The notes under the pieces were generated by a model. That model worked only from the letters and a program-made list of their open reading frames with translations. It was not told where the DNA came from and did no database searches. From contig JAHBYU010000023.1 in the NCBI GenBank assembly GCA_019635775.1, positions 1-41,213 of the forward strand: DNA of 41,213 nt, read 5' to 3'. Source of the DNA: Rhizobiaceae bacterium (GTDB lineage: Bacteria > Pseudomonadota > Alphaproteobacteria > Rhizobiales > Rhizobiaceae). Of the stretch, positions 6,661 through 14,038 are shown piece by piece; within the stretch, counting starts at the first letter, position 1; each line of letters opens with the position of its first letter. A program made the position numbers and the translations under genes.

Positions 6661-6995
6661 TACAATCCTCCCCCATTGGAACTGGGGCCTACGCCCTCAC
6701 CGCGCATTTTAAGCACCTCGCAAAACTCTCTTACCATATCTGGCGTGATGTCTGCGGAGTAGCAGAGAGGCGATGCACCGCCCGGCTTGCTCCAGGCACT
6801 GCGCTTACCGCAGTTTCTGCCACGCGCATCCTTATTGTATGGACATGGGCAGTTGCCAATGTAGCGCGAAATGCTCTCTTTTATCAGCCTGTCCTTTAAC
6901 GTTGGAATTGGGATTTGACAGTTGAACGTCTGTGCGAACCCCGATGCCGGCAACAGCGCTAGCGCAAAGCACGCGCCCGTCAGCCCCACTCTCAT
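6657..6995 (-). CDS. Cys-rich exported protein partnered with SNase
   Basis: Encodes 112 residues. The start is placed at the ATG opening a clear signal peptide (MRVGLTGACFALALLPASGFAQ); the frame stays open upstream to 7199 but that part is not protein-like. The mature part carries YIGNCPCPYN, RNCGKRSAW, PLCYSADI and REFC. I recall this Cys pattern in short exported proteins encoded beside SNase genes in proteobacteria, often unannotated. Its stop overlaps the nuclease TTG start. It may chaperone or anchor the nuclease; this is inference from coupling only. Confidence 0.65.
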   Translation of the reverse strand: MRVGLTGACFALALLPASGFAQTFNCQIPIPTLKDRLIKESISRYIGNCPCPYNKDARGRNCGKRSAWSKPGGASPLCYSADITPDMVREFCEVLKMRGEGVGPSSNGGGLY

Positions 6996-7229
6996 CGAAG
7001 ACTCTGATGAACCGCACCGCCGATCGCATAGCCACGGGCTGAAGATAACCGTTGTAGAGCGGATACTGTTGCGCCAGTCATTCGCACCGGAAACCCCGTC
7101 CAACGACGCGTTGTTCTCATATGATTGCAGCATACATCGCTTGAGAGCAAGGAAGCCTCCACTGCATGGCTTGCCAAAAGCGCATTGAGCGGCCAACATT
7201 TGAATGGGGAACCGGAGGGCTTGCGTTTG

Positions 7230-7667
7230 GTGACATTGAGATTTTTTGTATCTGTGGCATTGCTAATTGCACTGTCAGGATGCGGCACGCCCCCTAAGCA
7301 GTACACTTTCGAACGCACGAAGACATATTCCGCTACGAAAGACGAAATTTGGACACGTCTTATAAGCTATTTTACCTCCAACAACATCCAGATCAAAACC
7401 ATAGAAAAGGACAGCGGTGTTATCTATGCCGAGCGTTCGATGGTGGATGCATCGATCGCGGACTGTGGACAGGGCGGGCTTGCGGCTGACGTTGTGAGAA
7501 CTGGCGGCCTAAATGTATTCGTTCAATCCCTGGAACCCAACAAGACCCAGGTGTCCGTGAACTCGGATTACAAAATTACCAGAGTGTTTGATGGCCAGCC
7601 CATGGTGACCGCGTGTAACTCCACGGGGCTCATTGAGGGTCAGATACTTAAACATCTGGGAACATAG
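7230..7667 (+). CDS. Hypothetical lipoprotein
   Basis: Start set at a GTG 10 nt after GGAGGG (7214-7219); TTG codons at 7221 and 7227 are alternatives and the open frame reaches back to 7125. The first 18 residues are a lipoprotein signal (RFFVSVALLIALSGC, Cys18 as lipidation site). The mature domain (about 127 aa) has alternating strands: WTRLISYFTSNNIQIKTIEK, GVIYAERS and TQVSVNSDYKI. This resembles small periplasmic alpha/beta lipoproteins of the BON/DUF4136 general type, but no family is firmly recognised. Divergent from the exported Cys-rich gene; probably sits in the outer or inner membrane facing the periplasm. Confidence 0.65.
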   Translation: MTLRFFVSVALLIALSGCGTPPKQYTFERTKTYSATKDEIWTRLISYFTSNNIQIKTIEKDSGVIYAERSMVDASIADCGQGGLAADVVRTGGLNVFVQSLEPNKTQVSVNSDYKITRVFDGQPMVTACNSTGLIEGQILKHLGT

Positions 7668-7690
7668 CGACAGACGATTTGGGGGAGGAG

Positions 7691-8053
7691 ATGAGATCGT
7701 TTCAAAGGCTTATGGCCCCTGCGTTGTTTCTGCTGACCGGAGCCACATCTGCGATCGGCCAATCGTCATTGTATGAGGCGATCGGTGAACTCGACGGAGT
7801 GTGGCAAACGGACGGGCAATCCTGCGATGTGTCTTCGACCGATGATACAAAGCCCGTTGTGATCAAGGGCGGTGTATTCAACCTTTACGAATCGGAATGC
7901 GCCTTCCAGAGCGCCCGCATTGTGAGCAACACGCTGCAGGGAACCCTGCTGTGTTATGGGGAAGGGGAGGAATGGAACGAAGGCTTCGTGCGCGATCGAC
8001 AAACGTTGGAATTTACGAAGGAAGGCGTGACCTTCCGATCTTGCTCTCGTTGA
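7691..8053 (+). CDS. Exported hypothetical protein with paired cysteines
   Basis: Encodes 120 residues from the ATG at 7691. The GGAGG at 7684-7688 is very close (2 nt), so a TTG at 7679 or the ATG at 7712 cannot be excluded. The signal peptide is MRSFQRLMAPALFLLTGATSAIG. The mature part has four cysteines (SCDV, ECAF, LLCYG, RSCSR) and the pattern LDGVWQTDGQSCD...GTLLCYGEGEEW, typical of small periplasmic lipocalin-like beta proteins. It lies 23 nt after the lipoprotein gene, on the same strand, so probably co-transcribed. Function unknown. Confidence 0.6.
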   Translation: MRSFQRLMAPALFLLTGATSAIGQSSLYEAIGELDGVWQTDGQSCDVSSTDDTKPVVIKGGVFNLYESECAFQSARIVSNTLQGTLLCYGEGEEWNEGFVRDRQTLEFTKEGVTFRSCSR

Positions 8054-8080
8054 CACCTACACTCACAAGTTCGCCCTCCA

Positions 8081-8338
8081 TCATTCCATGTCCGGCACAT
8101 CGCCCGCCTGAAACAGCGTTGTCGGTTCGCCGTACTCGCCGATTTTGGGGTTGGCGTCTCTGGTCCACGCAATGACGCCGGCATGCTTCGTCGCCAGCAT
8201 CTTGGCTGTGCGGATTGCTCGTTCTTCGCTCTGCTGTTCCGCAGGTCCGTACGCAGCAACCAACTCCCCATCATCGCCACGGTCGAATGCTGCCGTCACG
8301 ATGAGCTTCGGCATCTTGCGTTCAGGAAGCTGGCTCAC
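8081..8338 (-). CDS. Small conserved partner of SRAP protein
   Basis: Encodes 85 residues. PKLIVTAAFDRGDDGELVAAYGP, then SEERAIRTAKMLATKHAGVIAWTRDANP, then GEYGEPTTLFQAGDVPDME is a pattern I know from rhizobial genomes, usually next to SRAP genes. The ATG overlaps the SRAP stop (ATGA), which indicates translational coupling. Its role is unknown; the neighbour suggests a link to abasic-site or DNA-damage handling. A 22-nt copy of its last codons occurs again at 11934-11955. Confidence 0.7.
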   Translation of the reverse strand: MSQLPERKMPKLIVTAAFDRGDDGELVAAYGPAEQQSEERAIRTAKMLATKHAGVIAWTRDANPKIGEYGEPTTLFQAGDVPDME

Positions 8339-9018
8339 AGTGGATTGACCATGGTCGCATCGTCGTTCGGCTTGTCGGCGCGGCTCGATGCATTCACCTT
8401 GCGGTCCACGCGATGGAATTGCAGCTCACCGTCCAGATTGCGCGACAGCAGCGGCTTCACATCGGCGGCCGGCGTTGCCGGGTCCAGCCACGCGTCATAT
8501 GCCTCCGGCGCGAGAATAGCCGGCTGGCGGTCGTGGATTTGCTGCATGGGTTCAGCAGCCGGCATGGTGATTATCGTGCAACTGGTAATGCCGAGCTTGT
8601 CGTTGTGCGCCCAGAGGCCGGCGAAGCTGAACGGCTGGTTCTCCGGCAGATGAATGAACCACGGATCGCGCTTGTCGTCATCAGCGTTCTTCGTCCATTC
8701 GTAGAAACCGTCGGCCGGGATCAGGCAGCGCTTGGACTTCCATGCATCCTTGAATGCTCCGGACGTGTCAGCTGTCTCGATGCGGGCGTTGAACATCGCC
8801 GCCTTGGGCATTTCCTTTGCCCACCAAGGCACGAGCCACCAGCGTCCTTCCCTGACCTTCTGAGCGCCATCCTCGCCGGCAGTAACGAAAAAGACTTCCT
8901 CAGTCGGCGCGATGTTGTAGCGGGCCTGTGTGTTGCGGCCCGCCTCGGTAGCAGGCAGCAGGCTGTACATCCGATGGATGTCGGCCCAGGCGTGAAATCG
9001 GGTGAAGCGTCCGCACAT
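8335..9018 (-). CDS. SRAP-family abasic-site protein (YedK/HMCES type)
   Basis: Encodes 227 residues, the usual length. SRAP proteins form a thiazolidine DNA-protein crosslink with abasic sites in single-stranded DNA through Cys2. Cys2 (MCGRF), Asn77 (FNAR), Glu107 (YEW) and His162 (IHDR) match E. coli YedK Cys2, Asn75, Glu105 and His160 with a two-residue shift, so the active site looks intact. Other family marks are RYNIAPT and RCLIPADGFYEW. It is followed by an overlapping partner gene. A 13-nt palindrome CTTGAA-T-TTCAAG (9020-9032) sits directly before the start. SRAP genes are common on mobile DNA and phages, so it may belong to the accessory region. Confidence 0.93.
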   Translation of the reverse strand: MCGRFTRFHAWADIHRMYSLLPATEAGRNTQARYNIAPTEEVFFVTAGEDGAQKVREGRWWLVPWWAKEMPKAAMFNARIETADTSGAFKDAWKSKRCLIPADGFYEWTKNADDDKRDPWFIHLPENQPFSFAGLWAHNDKLGITSCTIITMPAAEPMQQIHDRQPAILAPEAYDAWLDPATPAADVKPLLSRNLDGELQFHRVDRKVNASSRADKPNDDATMVNPL

Positions 9019-9109
9019 ACTTGAATTTCAAGGGCATGGGCTGCGCATGTCAACGGGCCCGCATTCGATCCTGACAATACAGTTTGAGCCGCCGCCGGCG
9101 TGGTGTTGG

Positions 9110-9364
9110 TCAGCCGCCTAGCCTGTCCTGAAAAATCTGCAACTGCGCTTCGGTGTTGCGCCTGATCGCGATCAGGTGCTCGACGATAGCGCCGAAGCAG
9201 TGAAGGATCGCGCCGGAAAGCAAAGCCGCGAACGCCGGGCCTAAAATGAGCCTGGGGACCAATCCCTGACTGCCTTCGTATATCGCATATGCTCCAAAGA
9301 TGAGACCAGCGAGCCCGAGCCCAACGCTAATACTTCCGATCATTTTGATGAACGCATGCATCAT
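9110..9364 (-). CDS. Small two-helix membrane protein
   Basis: Encodes 84 residues from the ATG after GGAGGGGAAG (minus strand, 9374-9365); a TTG at 9382 is possible but lacks such a site. Two hydrophobic segments (IGSISVGLGLAGLIFGAYAIY and ILGPAFAALLSGAILHCFGAIV) are followed by a charged tail (AIRRNTEAQLQIFQDRL) that may form a coiled coil. I recognise no family. Located alone between the SRAP gene and another minus-strand gene. Confidence 0.55.
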   Translation of the reverse strand: MMHAFIKMIGSISVGLGLAGLIFGAYAIYEGSQGLVPRLILGPAFAALLSGAILHCFGAIVEHLIAIRRNTEAQLQIFQDRLGG

Positions 9365-9422
9365 CTTCCCCTCCACCCGCAATCAGGATGCCGCAGATGC
9401 GGTAGGCGGGCAAGAGTGTGGC

Positions 9423-9788
9423 CTACGCGCTGAGCTGACCCCATGCGTCGTTCCAAAGGCTTTCGTCTTCGATAGCGATCACTGCATTGCGGTCTTCGAG
9501 AATAACCTCGCTCGCCAAACGGCGGCCGCTGACCACGACTTCAACGTATCCGGTATATTCGTGGCCGTCAGGCTCGAACCATTCGTACTGCTCGACCGTA
9601 GCCATGGCGTCACCTTTGGCCCCCCGGGTGATCCGAATAAGAGCACCCTGATCAGGAGTGTCCGCGTCAAAGGGGACACGCTTCCATTGTTTTAGCGACG
9701 GCACCGACCCTCCCAACCATACGCAGTCATCGTAAGGTTGAAGCCGGCAGGCACGCAAGCTTGACGCCATCGCCGCCTTGAGGAACAT
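9423..9788 (-). CDS. Hypothetical protein
   Basis: Encodes 121 residues from the ATG at 9788, just after GAGGAGT on the minus strand (close spacing); ATG at 9770 is an alternative and the open frame extends to 9851. The C-terminal 80 residues (PFDADTPDQGALIRITRGAKG, ATVEQYEWFEPDGHEYTGYVEVVVSGR, EDRNAVIAIEDE) form a strand-rich acidic domain. No family recognised. It is divergent from the zinc-ribbon gene at 9836; two small inverted repeats (9789-9802 and 9811-9827) lie in the shared promoter region. Confidence 0.45.
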   Translation of the reverse strand: MFLKAAMASSLRACRLQPYDDCVWLGGSVPSLKQWKRVPFDADTPDQGALIRITRGAKGDAMATVEQYEWFEPDGHEYTGYVEVVVSGRRLASEVILEDRNAVIAIEDESLWNDAWGQLSA

Positions 9789-9835
9789 ACTCCTCGGGGA
9801 GTAACCGCAACCTCGGGGGCACCGAGGAACGCGCC

Positions 9836-10099
9836 ATGCCGGGCCGCACAATCCAGGATGTTATCGACAGCGGCGACACGATCACCGCGTTCTGCCACAC
9901 CTACCTGTGCTTCAATAAATCGATCATCGACATGCTGGCGCTCCGCGATCGGTTTGGGCCGGATCATGGTGCCATGCACGACGATCTGGTGCCAAAGCTC
10001 CGATGCAGGAAGTGCGGGAAGCGGTCGGCCGGCCTCACATGCACGCCTGGCACCAAGGAATACCGCAGCAATCCCTATCAGAGGGCCAAGGACGGGTGA
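9836..10099 (+). CDS. Zinc-ribbon-like small protein
   Basis: Encodes 87 residues, with GAGGAA 6 nt before the ATG. TITAFCHTYLCFNKSIIDMLAL, then GAMHDDLVPKLRCRKCGKRSAGLTCTP gives two Cys pairs (FCxxxxC and CRKC plus a late Cys), a split zinc-ribbon layout. Short proteins of this shape are frequent in rhizobial prophage and island DNA. Their role is unknown. First gene of a plus-strand run of small accessory genes to 10934. Confidence 0.6.
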   Translation: MPGRTIQDVIDSGDTITAFCHTYLCFNKSIIDMLALRDRFGPDHGAMHDDLVPKLRCRKCGKRSAGLTCTPGTKEYRSNPYQRAKDG

Positions 10100-10114
10100 T
10101 CCCGGAAGGGATGC

Positions 10115-10426
10115 TTGACGAAATCAGCGACAGCCATCCGTTTGCGCCAACTGATTGTCCTGAAAAAACTCCATCTTTCTATACGGCCGAAAGTGGGCTC
10201 GAAATGCCGGACCGTCGTCAACAGTCAAACCAGCGACGACGTGGCGTTCCGCCGTCTTCTCGATTGCGAGCACTCGATGGAGGGCTTGATTATCAAGGCC
10301 GAGGCGCTGGAAACGTTCGCCGGGATGCCGAAGAGCGACCAGATGTCGGCGGTGTTCAAGCCGGGCGAGTGGTCTGCCCAAATCGCCGCGTCGGTCCTGC
10401 GTCATGCTCGGGGAGGCGTGTCATGA
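10115..10426 (+). CDS. Hypothetical protein, accessory region
   Basis: Encodes 103 residues from a TTG with GGAAGG (10104-10109) upstream. A competing ATG at 10111 opens a frame that is Arg/Gly-rich and looks like a shadow. The C-terminal half (MEGLIIKAEALETFAGMPKSDQMSAVFKPGEWSAQ) looks like a real helical protein. The TGA overlaps the ATG of the next gene (ATGA, 10423-10426), which supports this frame. No family recognised. Confidence 0.45.
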   Translation: MTKSATAIRLRQLIVLKKLHLSIRPKVGSKCRTVVNSQTSDDVAFRRLLDCEHSMEGLIIKAEALETFAGMPKSDQMSAVFKPGEWSAQIAASVLRHARGGVS

Positions 10427-10665
10427 GCGCCAAGGCGCGGGAGGCCGTCATGTCAATGGAGGAACCGCTGGCGGTCATCAAGGACCTTGCCAACGCCCTT
10501 GCCCTCATAGCGGAAGCGATGGGCGACGACTCGCCGGCAACGACCGTTCAGCGGTTGGCCTGGATGGTCAAGGATCAGGTCAACGAAGCGGAGCAGTTGC
10601 GCGGCCAGCTATTCCATATGACGCGTCCAAACGGCCAGCGGCTAGCCATGGGAGGTAGGGAATGA
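10423..10665 (+). CDS. Small helical hypothetical protein
   Basis: Encodes 80 residues, with GGGGAGG (10410-10416) before the ATG. Mostly helix (EPLAVIKDLANALALIAEAMGDD, TVQRLAWMVKDQVNEAEQLRGQLFHM), compatible with a short coiled coil. It overlaps both neighbours by ATGA, so the three genes 10115-10934 are one translational chain. Function unknown. Confidence 0.55.
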   Translation: MSAKAREAVMSMEEPLAVIKDLANALALIAEAMGDDSPATTVQRLAWMVKDQVNEAEQLRGQLFHMTRPNGQRLAMGGRE

Positions 10666-10934
10666 GTGAGATGCGCGCCCACTCGCCGACCGTGCCGCGC
10701 TATGTGATCGAAGCCGAAATTGAACGGCTGATTGCCCTTCTCGACGCCATGGACCCGGACCCCGATCTGGAGCCGTGGCTGACTGGCGAACTCGCTCCCG
10801 GCGACACGGGCGACGACCGTGAGGAAGAATGCGAGGACGAGGGCGGGCAGTGTGATGACGAAGGTGTCATCGAGTCCGGGATTGCCGACGAGGACGCGCT
10901 GCTTGCAGACTTCCGGGAGGAAGCCGCTCTATGA
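10662..10934 (+). CDS. Acidic small protein common in rhizobia
   Basis: Encodes 90 residues. IEAEIERLIALLDAMDPDPDLEPWL, then a long run of Asp/Glu, is a pattern I have seen repeatedly in short, uncharacterised rhizobial proteins ('LIALLDxLDGDPDLE...'). Very acidic, without export signal. The start overlaps the upstream stop (ATGA). Possibly a DNA-mimic or adaptor given the charge, but that is speculation. Confidence 0.6.
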   Translation: MSEMRAHSPTVPRYVIEAEIERLIALLDAMDPDPDLEPWLTGELAPGDTGDDREEECEDEGGQCDDEGVIESGIADEDALLADFREEAAL

Positions 10935-11054
10935 TCTCCCCCACATCTCTATCTGGCGGGCAATGGGCAAACGGATCGCCAGCGAGATGCTGGCGAAGGT
11001 CCGCGTTCGCAACATGATCCAGCAGGCAGGAGGCTCACGCCGACCCTGAAAGCA

Positions 11055-11080
11055 AAAGCCCGGCGCGGTGGCCGGGCTTT
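11055..11080. terminator. Bidirectional Rho-independent terminator
   Basis: AAAGCCCGGC-GCGGTG-GCCGGGCTTT is a perfect 10-bp stem with a 6-nt loop. A-run and T-run flanks let it end the plus-strand small-gene chain and the minus-strand outer-membrane protein gene. Confidence 0.8.
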
Positions 11081-11097
11081 GGTCTGATGACAGTGGA

Positions 11098-11817
11098 TCA
11101 GAACTGATAATTCAGTCCGATCTTCACGGTGTGCAGCGTGTCCTCGAACTTGAAGGGTTCGTCGGTGTTCTCAGGGGTGTCGTAGGTCTTGCTTCCGAAA
11201 TCGGCGTACAGATATTCACCCTTGATGGACCACCTGTCCGTGAAGGCGTGCTCGACGCCGGCGCCTATCGTCCAGCCCGCCCTCAGGTCATCACCGACGG
11301 CCGCGTCATCCGTATCGGGCTCGCCCGAATCATAGTCGCCTGCAATGTTTTCGATCTGCGCCATGGCCAAGCCACCCTTGGCGTAGAACAAGGTGCGATC
11401 GGCGGCAAATCCGACCCTGCCGGTGATGGCGCCGTAGAACCCGTATTCTGTGGAAAGGCCCTCGTCCTCATCGTCCGAAGCGAATTCGAGCTTTTCGTTG
11501 GAGGCCCATCCGAATTCGACCTCGGGGCCGAACACCCACGATCCGTTCTGGAAATTGTAGCCGGCCGTCATGCCGCCCACGAAACCGTCGTCCGTCATGG
11601 TGCGGGTCGCGCCGGGCGTGCCGCCGTTGAAATCCGTACCGGTGATATCGGTGGCCTTGGTTCGGCTTTGAGCCCAGCCCCCGAACACGCCGAGATAGAC
11701 GCCGGACCAGTCGTAAGCGGTCTCTACAATCACCACGTCTTCAACTACTGCATCGGCGGCCACGGCATAGGTGGACGAGCCAATCAACAGAGCGGCGGCA
11801 ATTATTTGAGGTTTCAC
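11098..11817 (-). CDS. Outer-membrane beta-barrel protein (Omp25/OmpA-like, porin family)
   Basis: Encodes 239 residues. The start is a GTG 6 nt after AGGGGA on the minus strand. A signal peptide (KPQIIAAALLIGSSTYAVAADA) precedes an eight-stranded barrel: WSGVYLGVFGGWAQS opens it, FVGGMTAGYNFQNGSWVFGPEVEFGWA and GFYGAITGRVGFAADRTLFYAKGGLA are typical strand pairs, and the C-terminal strand ends HTVKIGLNYQF with the terminal Phe needed for BAM insertion. This is the opacity/Omp25/Omp31 type of rhizobia and Brucella. A monocistronic gene with its own terminator at 11055-11080. It may be native DNA inside or beside the accessory region. Confidence 0.88.
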   Translation of the reverse strand: MKPQIIAAALLIGSSTYAVAADAVVEDVVIVETAYDWSGVYLGVFGGWAQSRTKATDITGTDFNGGTPGATRTMTDDGFVGGMTAGYNFQNGSWVFGPEVEFGWASNEKLEFASDDEDEGLSTEYGFYGAITGRVGFAADRTLFYAKGGLAMAQIENIAGDYDSGEPDTDDAAVGDDLRAGWTIGAGVEHAFTDRWSIKGEYLYADFGSKTYDTPENTDEPFKFEDTLHTVKIGLNYQF

Positions 11818-12164
11818 TGATATTCCCCTTGATTCACTAGCGTCAGGACCTCGCCATAGCATAGCGGGAAGAAACAGGGTGTTACCCAACGGCAACATCC
11901 GACTGGGACAATTCTGGCGCTTTGGCACGGTGCTCATTCCATGTCAGGCACATCGTCGCGCTAGCTCTCCGAGTGGACCGCGCACCAGCGGATCAATCCT
12001 CAATCCTAATCGCCCAGGTACCCCAACCGCCTATTCCCCCGGCAAATCCCGGCTATTCCCAGCTTGAGCAGCGTTTGACGGCCGAAATCAGCCTGCTCTC
12101 GGAGCGCATATTTGACTGTTATTTGACGAGTTTCCAAGGGTGATTGCTAAGCTATTGAAAAGCT
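11818..12164. other. Gene-free stretch between OMP gene and tRNA-Glu
   Basis: No convincing gene. It holds the promoter side of the outer-membrane protein gene, a 22-nt near-copy (11934-11955, one mismatch) of the 3' end of the SRAP-partner gene at 8081-8102, and an imperfect hairpin AAGCT...AGCTT (12149-12165) just past the tRNA 3' end. It looks like decayed boundary DNA. Confidence 0.5.
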
Positions 12165-12239
12165 TGGTACGCCCAAGGGGAATCGAACCCCTGTTTGCGC
12201 CGTGAGAGGGCGCCGTCCTGACCGCTAGACGATGGGCGC
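12165..12239 (-). tRNA. tRNA-Glu (anticodon CTC)
   Basis: Folded by eye on the minus strand: acceptor GCGCCCA pairs with TGGGCGT (first pair G-U), the D arm contains TCTAGCGGTCAGGA, the anticodon stem GCGCC/GGCGC encloses loop CTCTCAC with anticodon CTC, and the T arm is AGGGG-TTCGATT-CCCCT. A73 and an encoded CCA (12165-12167) complete it. The 3' end faces the accessory region on its left, the usual orientation for an attB site within a tRNA. Confidence 0.92.
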
Positions 12240-12250
12240 AGCAGAACGGC

Positions 12251-12279
12251 GATATAGGCCGGACCTTTACAAAAAGCAA
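12251..12279 (-). promoter_or_regulatory. Sigma-70-type promoter of tRNA-Glu
   Basis: On the minus strand, TTGCTT (12279-12274), a 17-nt spacer, then TATATC (12256-12251). The -10 box ends 12 nt before the first tRNA base, as expected for a short leader. Confidence 0.65.
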
Positions 12280-12359
12280 CATGCATCAGCCGCCAAAAGG
12301 CGGATATGGAGAGTGAAAGCGCAATGATGCACAAACAAGCCCTGCCGGGGTTCGCCCGC

Positions 12360-12746
12360 TCAGTCTTCCGTGACCACGAACCGGCCGACCACGCGTCTGG
12401 AGAGCAGGTCGTAGATGTAAAGGGCCCGGCTGCCGTCCGCCAGTTCCAGCGCAAGCGAAACGCGATTGCCGGAAAACGACTGCGAGATAATGCGCGCACC
12501 CGCAGGAAGCACGATCTGTCCTTCTACAACACCCTCTGGCGAAGGTATCTCGACACCGGCGTCGACCACCGCGGGCGCCGGCTCTGTCTTGAAGGATTTG
12601 TAGACAAGGGCTGCGACGACGATCATAAGGGCTGCGAAAAGGAGGCCGAGATTGATGGCGACAAAGCGTACGAGCTTGCGCCTCACTTTCTCGACCGCCG
12701 GATCCAGCGGTTTTTCCATTTCGTCGTCAGAAGCCGGCCGCGCCAT
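12360..12746 (-). CDS. One-helix membrane protein, DUF6476-like
   Basis: Encodes 128 residues from the ATG at 12746 (open frame reaches 12911, through the neighbour). A charged cytoplasmic N-terminus (EMEKPLDPAVEKVRRKLVRF) is followed by one helix (VAINLGLLFAALMIVVAALVYKSF) and a periplasmic domain of about 75 residues (PEGVVEGQIVLPAGARIISQSFSGNRVSLALELADGSRALYIYDL). This layout matches the alphaproteobacterial DUF6476 family as I recall, whose genes often lie divergent from an RluA/RluD-family gene, as here (starts 21 nt apart). Function unknown. Confidence 0.7.
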   Translation of the reverse strand: MARPASDDEMEKPLDPAVEKVRRKLVRFVAINLGLLFAALMIVVAALVYKSFKTEPAPAVVDAGVEIPSPEGVVEGQIVLPAGARIISQSFSGNRVSLALELADGSRALYIYDLLSRRVVGRFVVTED

Positions 12747-12766
12747 AATCAAATCCCGGATGTCCG

Positions 12767-13834
12767 ATGCGCGACCCTGATAACGAAGAGCCTGCCGAAT
12801 TGATAGGGTCCATGCGACTTCAGGCGGGACCGGACTGCGGTAAGGCGAGGCTCGATCAGTGGCTGGCTCAGGCCCTGGGTGCGGATTTTTCACGCAGCCG
12901 CGTGCAGGCATTGATCCGGCAGGGAATGGTAACGATAGCCGGAGCCCAGGTCGACAACCCGGGCCGGAAGCTGAAGGCCGGCGACGAAATCGAAATCCAT
13001 CTGCCCGAACCGCAGCCCGCAGAGCCGGCAGGAGAGGACATTGCGCTCGACATCCTGTACGAGGACGACGAATTGATCGTGGTCAACAAGCCAGCCGGGC
13101 TGGTCGTCCACCCTGGAGCCGGCAATGCGACCGGCACGCTCGTCAACGCGCTTATCCACCATTGCGGAGACAGCCTCTCGGGCATAGGCGGCGTGAAACG
13201 GCCCGGCATCGTCCATCGACTGGACAAGGATACCAGCGGCGTGATGGTCGCGGCAAAGACCGACCGTGCGCACCGTGCGCTGTCAGAGGCCTTCGCTGAT
13301 CACGGGCGTACCGGTGAGTTGGAGCGGTCCTACGTCGCGCTGGTTTGGGGAGCTCCTGAGCGTAACGCCGGCACAATCGACGCTCCCCTCGGCCGCGCCG
13401 CGGACAGGGTGCGCCGGGCTGTCGTGCCGGCTGGACGGGCAGACGCGCGCAACGCCGTGACACATTATGCTGTTCGGGAGCGGCTGGGTGCTACGGTCGA
13501 GAGCGGAAAACGGGGCATTGGCCAGCGTGCCCCGGAAGCGCTCGCCGCCTTGGTCGAGTGCCGCCTCGAGACCGGCCGCACCCACCAGATCAGGGTCCAC
13601 ATGGCCCATATTGGCCATCCGGTGGTTGGCGATCCGGACTACGGCCAGGCGTTTCGCACCAAAGCAAACCGGCTTCCAGAACCGGCCCGTAGCGCCGCGA
13701 AGGAATTTCCCAGACAGGCGCTGCACGCGCAACTTCTTGCCTTCTCACATCCCGTAACCGGTGAAACAATGCGTTTCGAAGCTCCGCTCCCGGCCGATAT
13801 GGCGGCACTTGTCGCCGCCTTTCGTACTATCTGA
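12767..13834 (+). CDS. RluD/RluA-family 23S rRNA pseudouridine synthase
   Basis: Encodes 355 residues. It isomerises uridine to pseudouridine in large-subunit rRNA or related RNA. An N-terminal S4 RNA-binding domain (about 25-85; RLDQWLAQAL, SRVQALIRQGMV) is followed by the catalytic domain with GIVHRLDKDTSG (147-158, catalytic Asp153), RSYVALVWG and the late motif ETGRTHQIRVHMAHIGHPVVGD. The order and length fit RluD, which modifies helix 69, but RluC/RluA specificity cannot be separated by eye. An insertion of about 15 residues (GATVESGKRGIGQRAPEA) lies before the RTHQIR motif. Confidence 0.9.
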   Translation: MRDPDNEEPAELIGSMRLQAGPDCGKARLDQWLAQALGADFSRSRVQALIRQGMVTIAGAQVDNPGRKLKAGDEIEIHLPEPQPAEPAGEDIALDILYEDDELIVVNKPAGLVVHPGAGNATGTLVNALIHHCGDSLSGIGGVKRPGIVHRLDKDTSGVMVAAKTDRAHRALSEAFADHGRTGELERSYVALVWGAPERNAGTIDAPLGRAADRVRRAVVPAGRADARNAVTHYAVRERLGATVESGKRGIGQRAPEALAALVECRLETGRTHQIRVHMAHIGHPVVGDPDYGQAFRTKANRLPEPARSAAKEFPRQALHAQLLAFSHPVTGETMRFEAPLPADMAALVAAFRTI

Positions 13835-14038
13835 GCTTCAACGCAATTCAACGTCCCTTCACGAAATGGCGCTGGCGTCGGGACGCTACAATATTACAAT
13901 CTGTTTAGCTTTGAACAAATCCCTGTATTTTCCGGTTTTGTTCCTATATATGTCGGTTGGCTCGAATGCGCGCGAATGCGGTCGAGCCTCATGCCCGCCT
14001 TGTTTCAGGGGGCACACTAAAAGAGAGGAGGGCGCTAG

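Noticed and set aside
10931-11049. Two overlapping 28-codon frames (from ATG 10931 and ATG 10963)
   Set aside because: One has an ATGA overlap, the other a more protein-like sequence, but neither has a good ribosome site; too weak to list.
13900-13950. Promoter for rpoH (TTGAAC at 13911, CTATAT at 13944)
   Set aside because: Spacing of 27 nt between the boxes is too long for one promoter; no better pair found.
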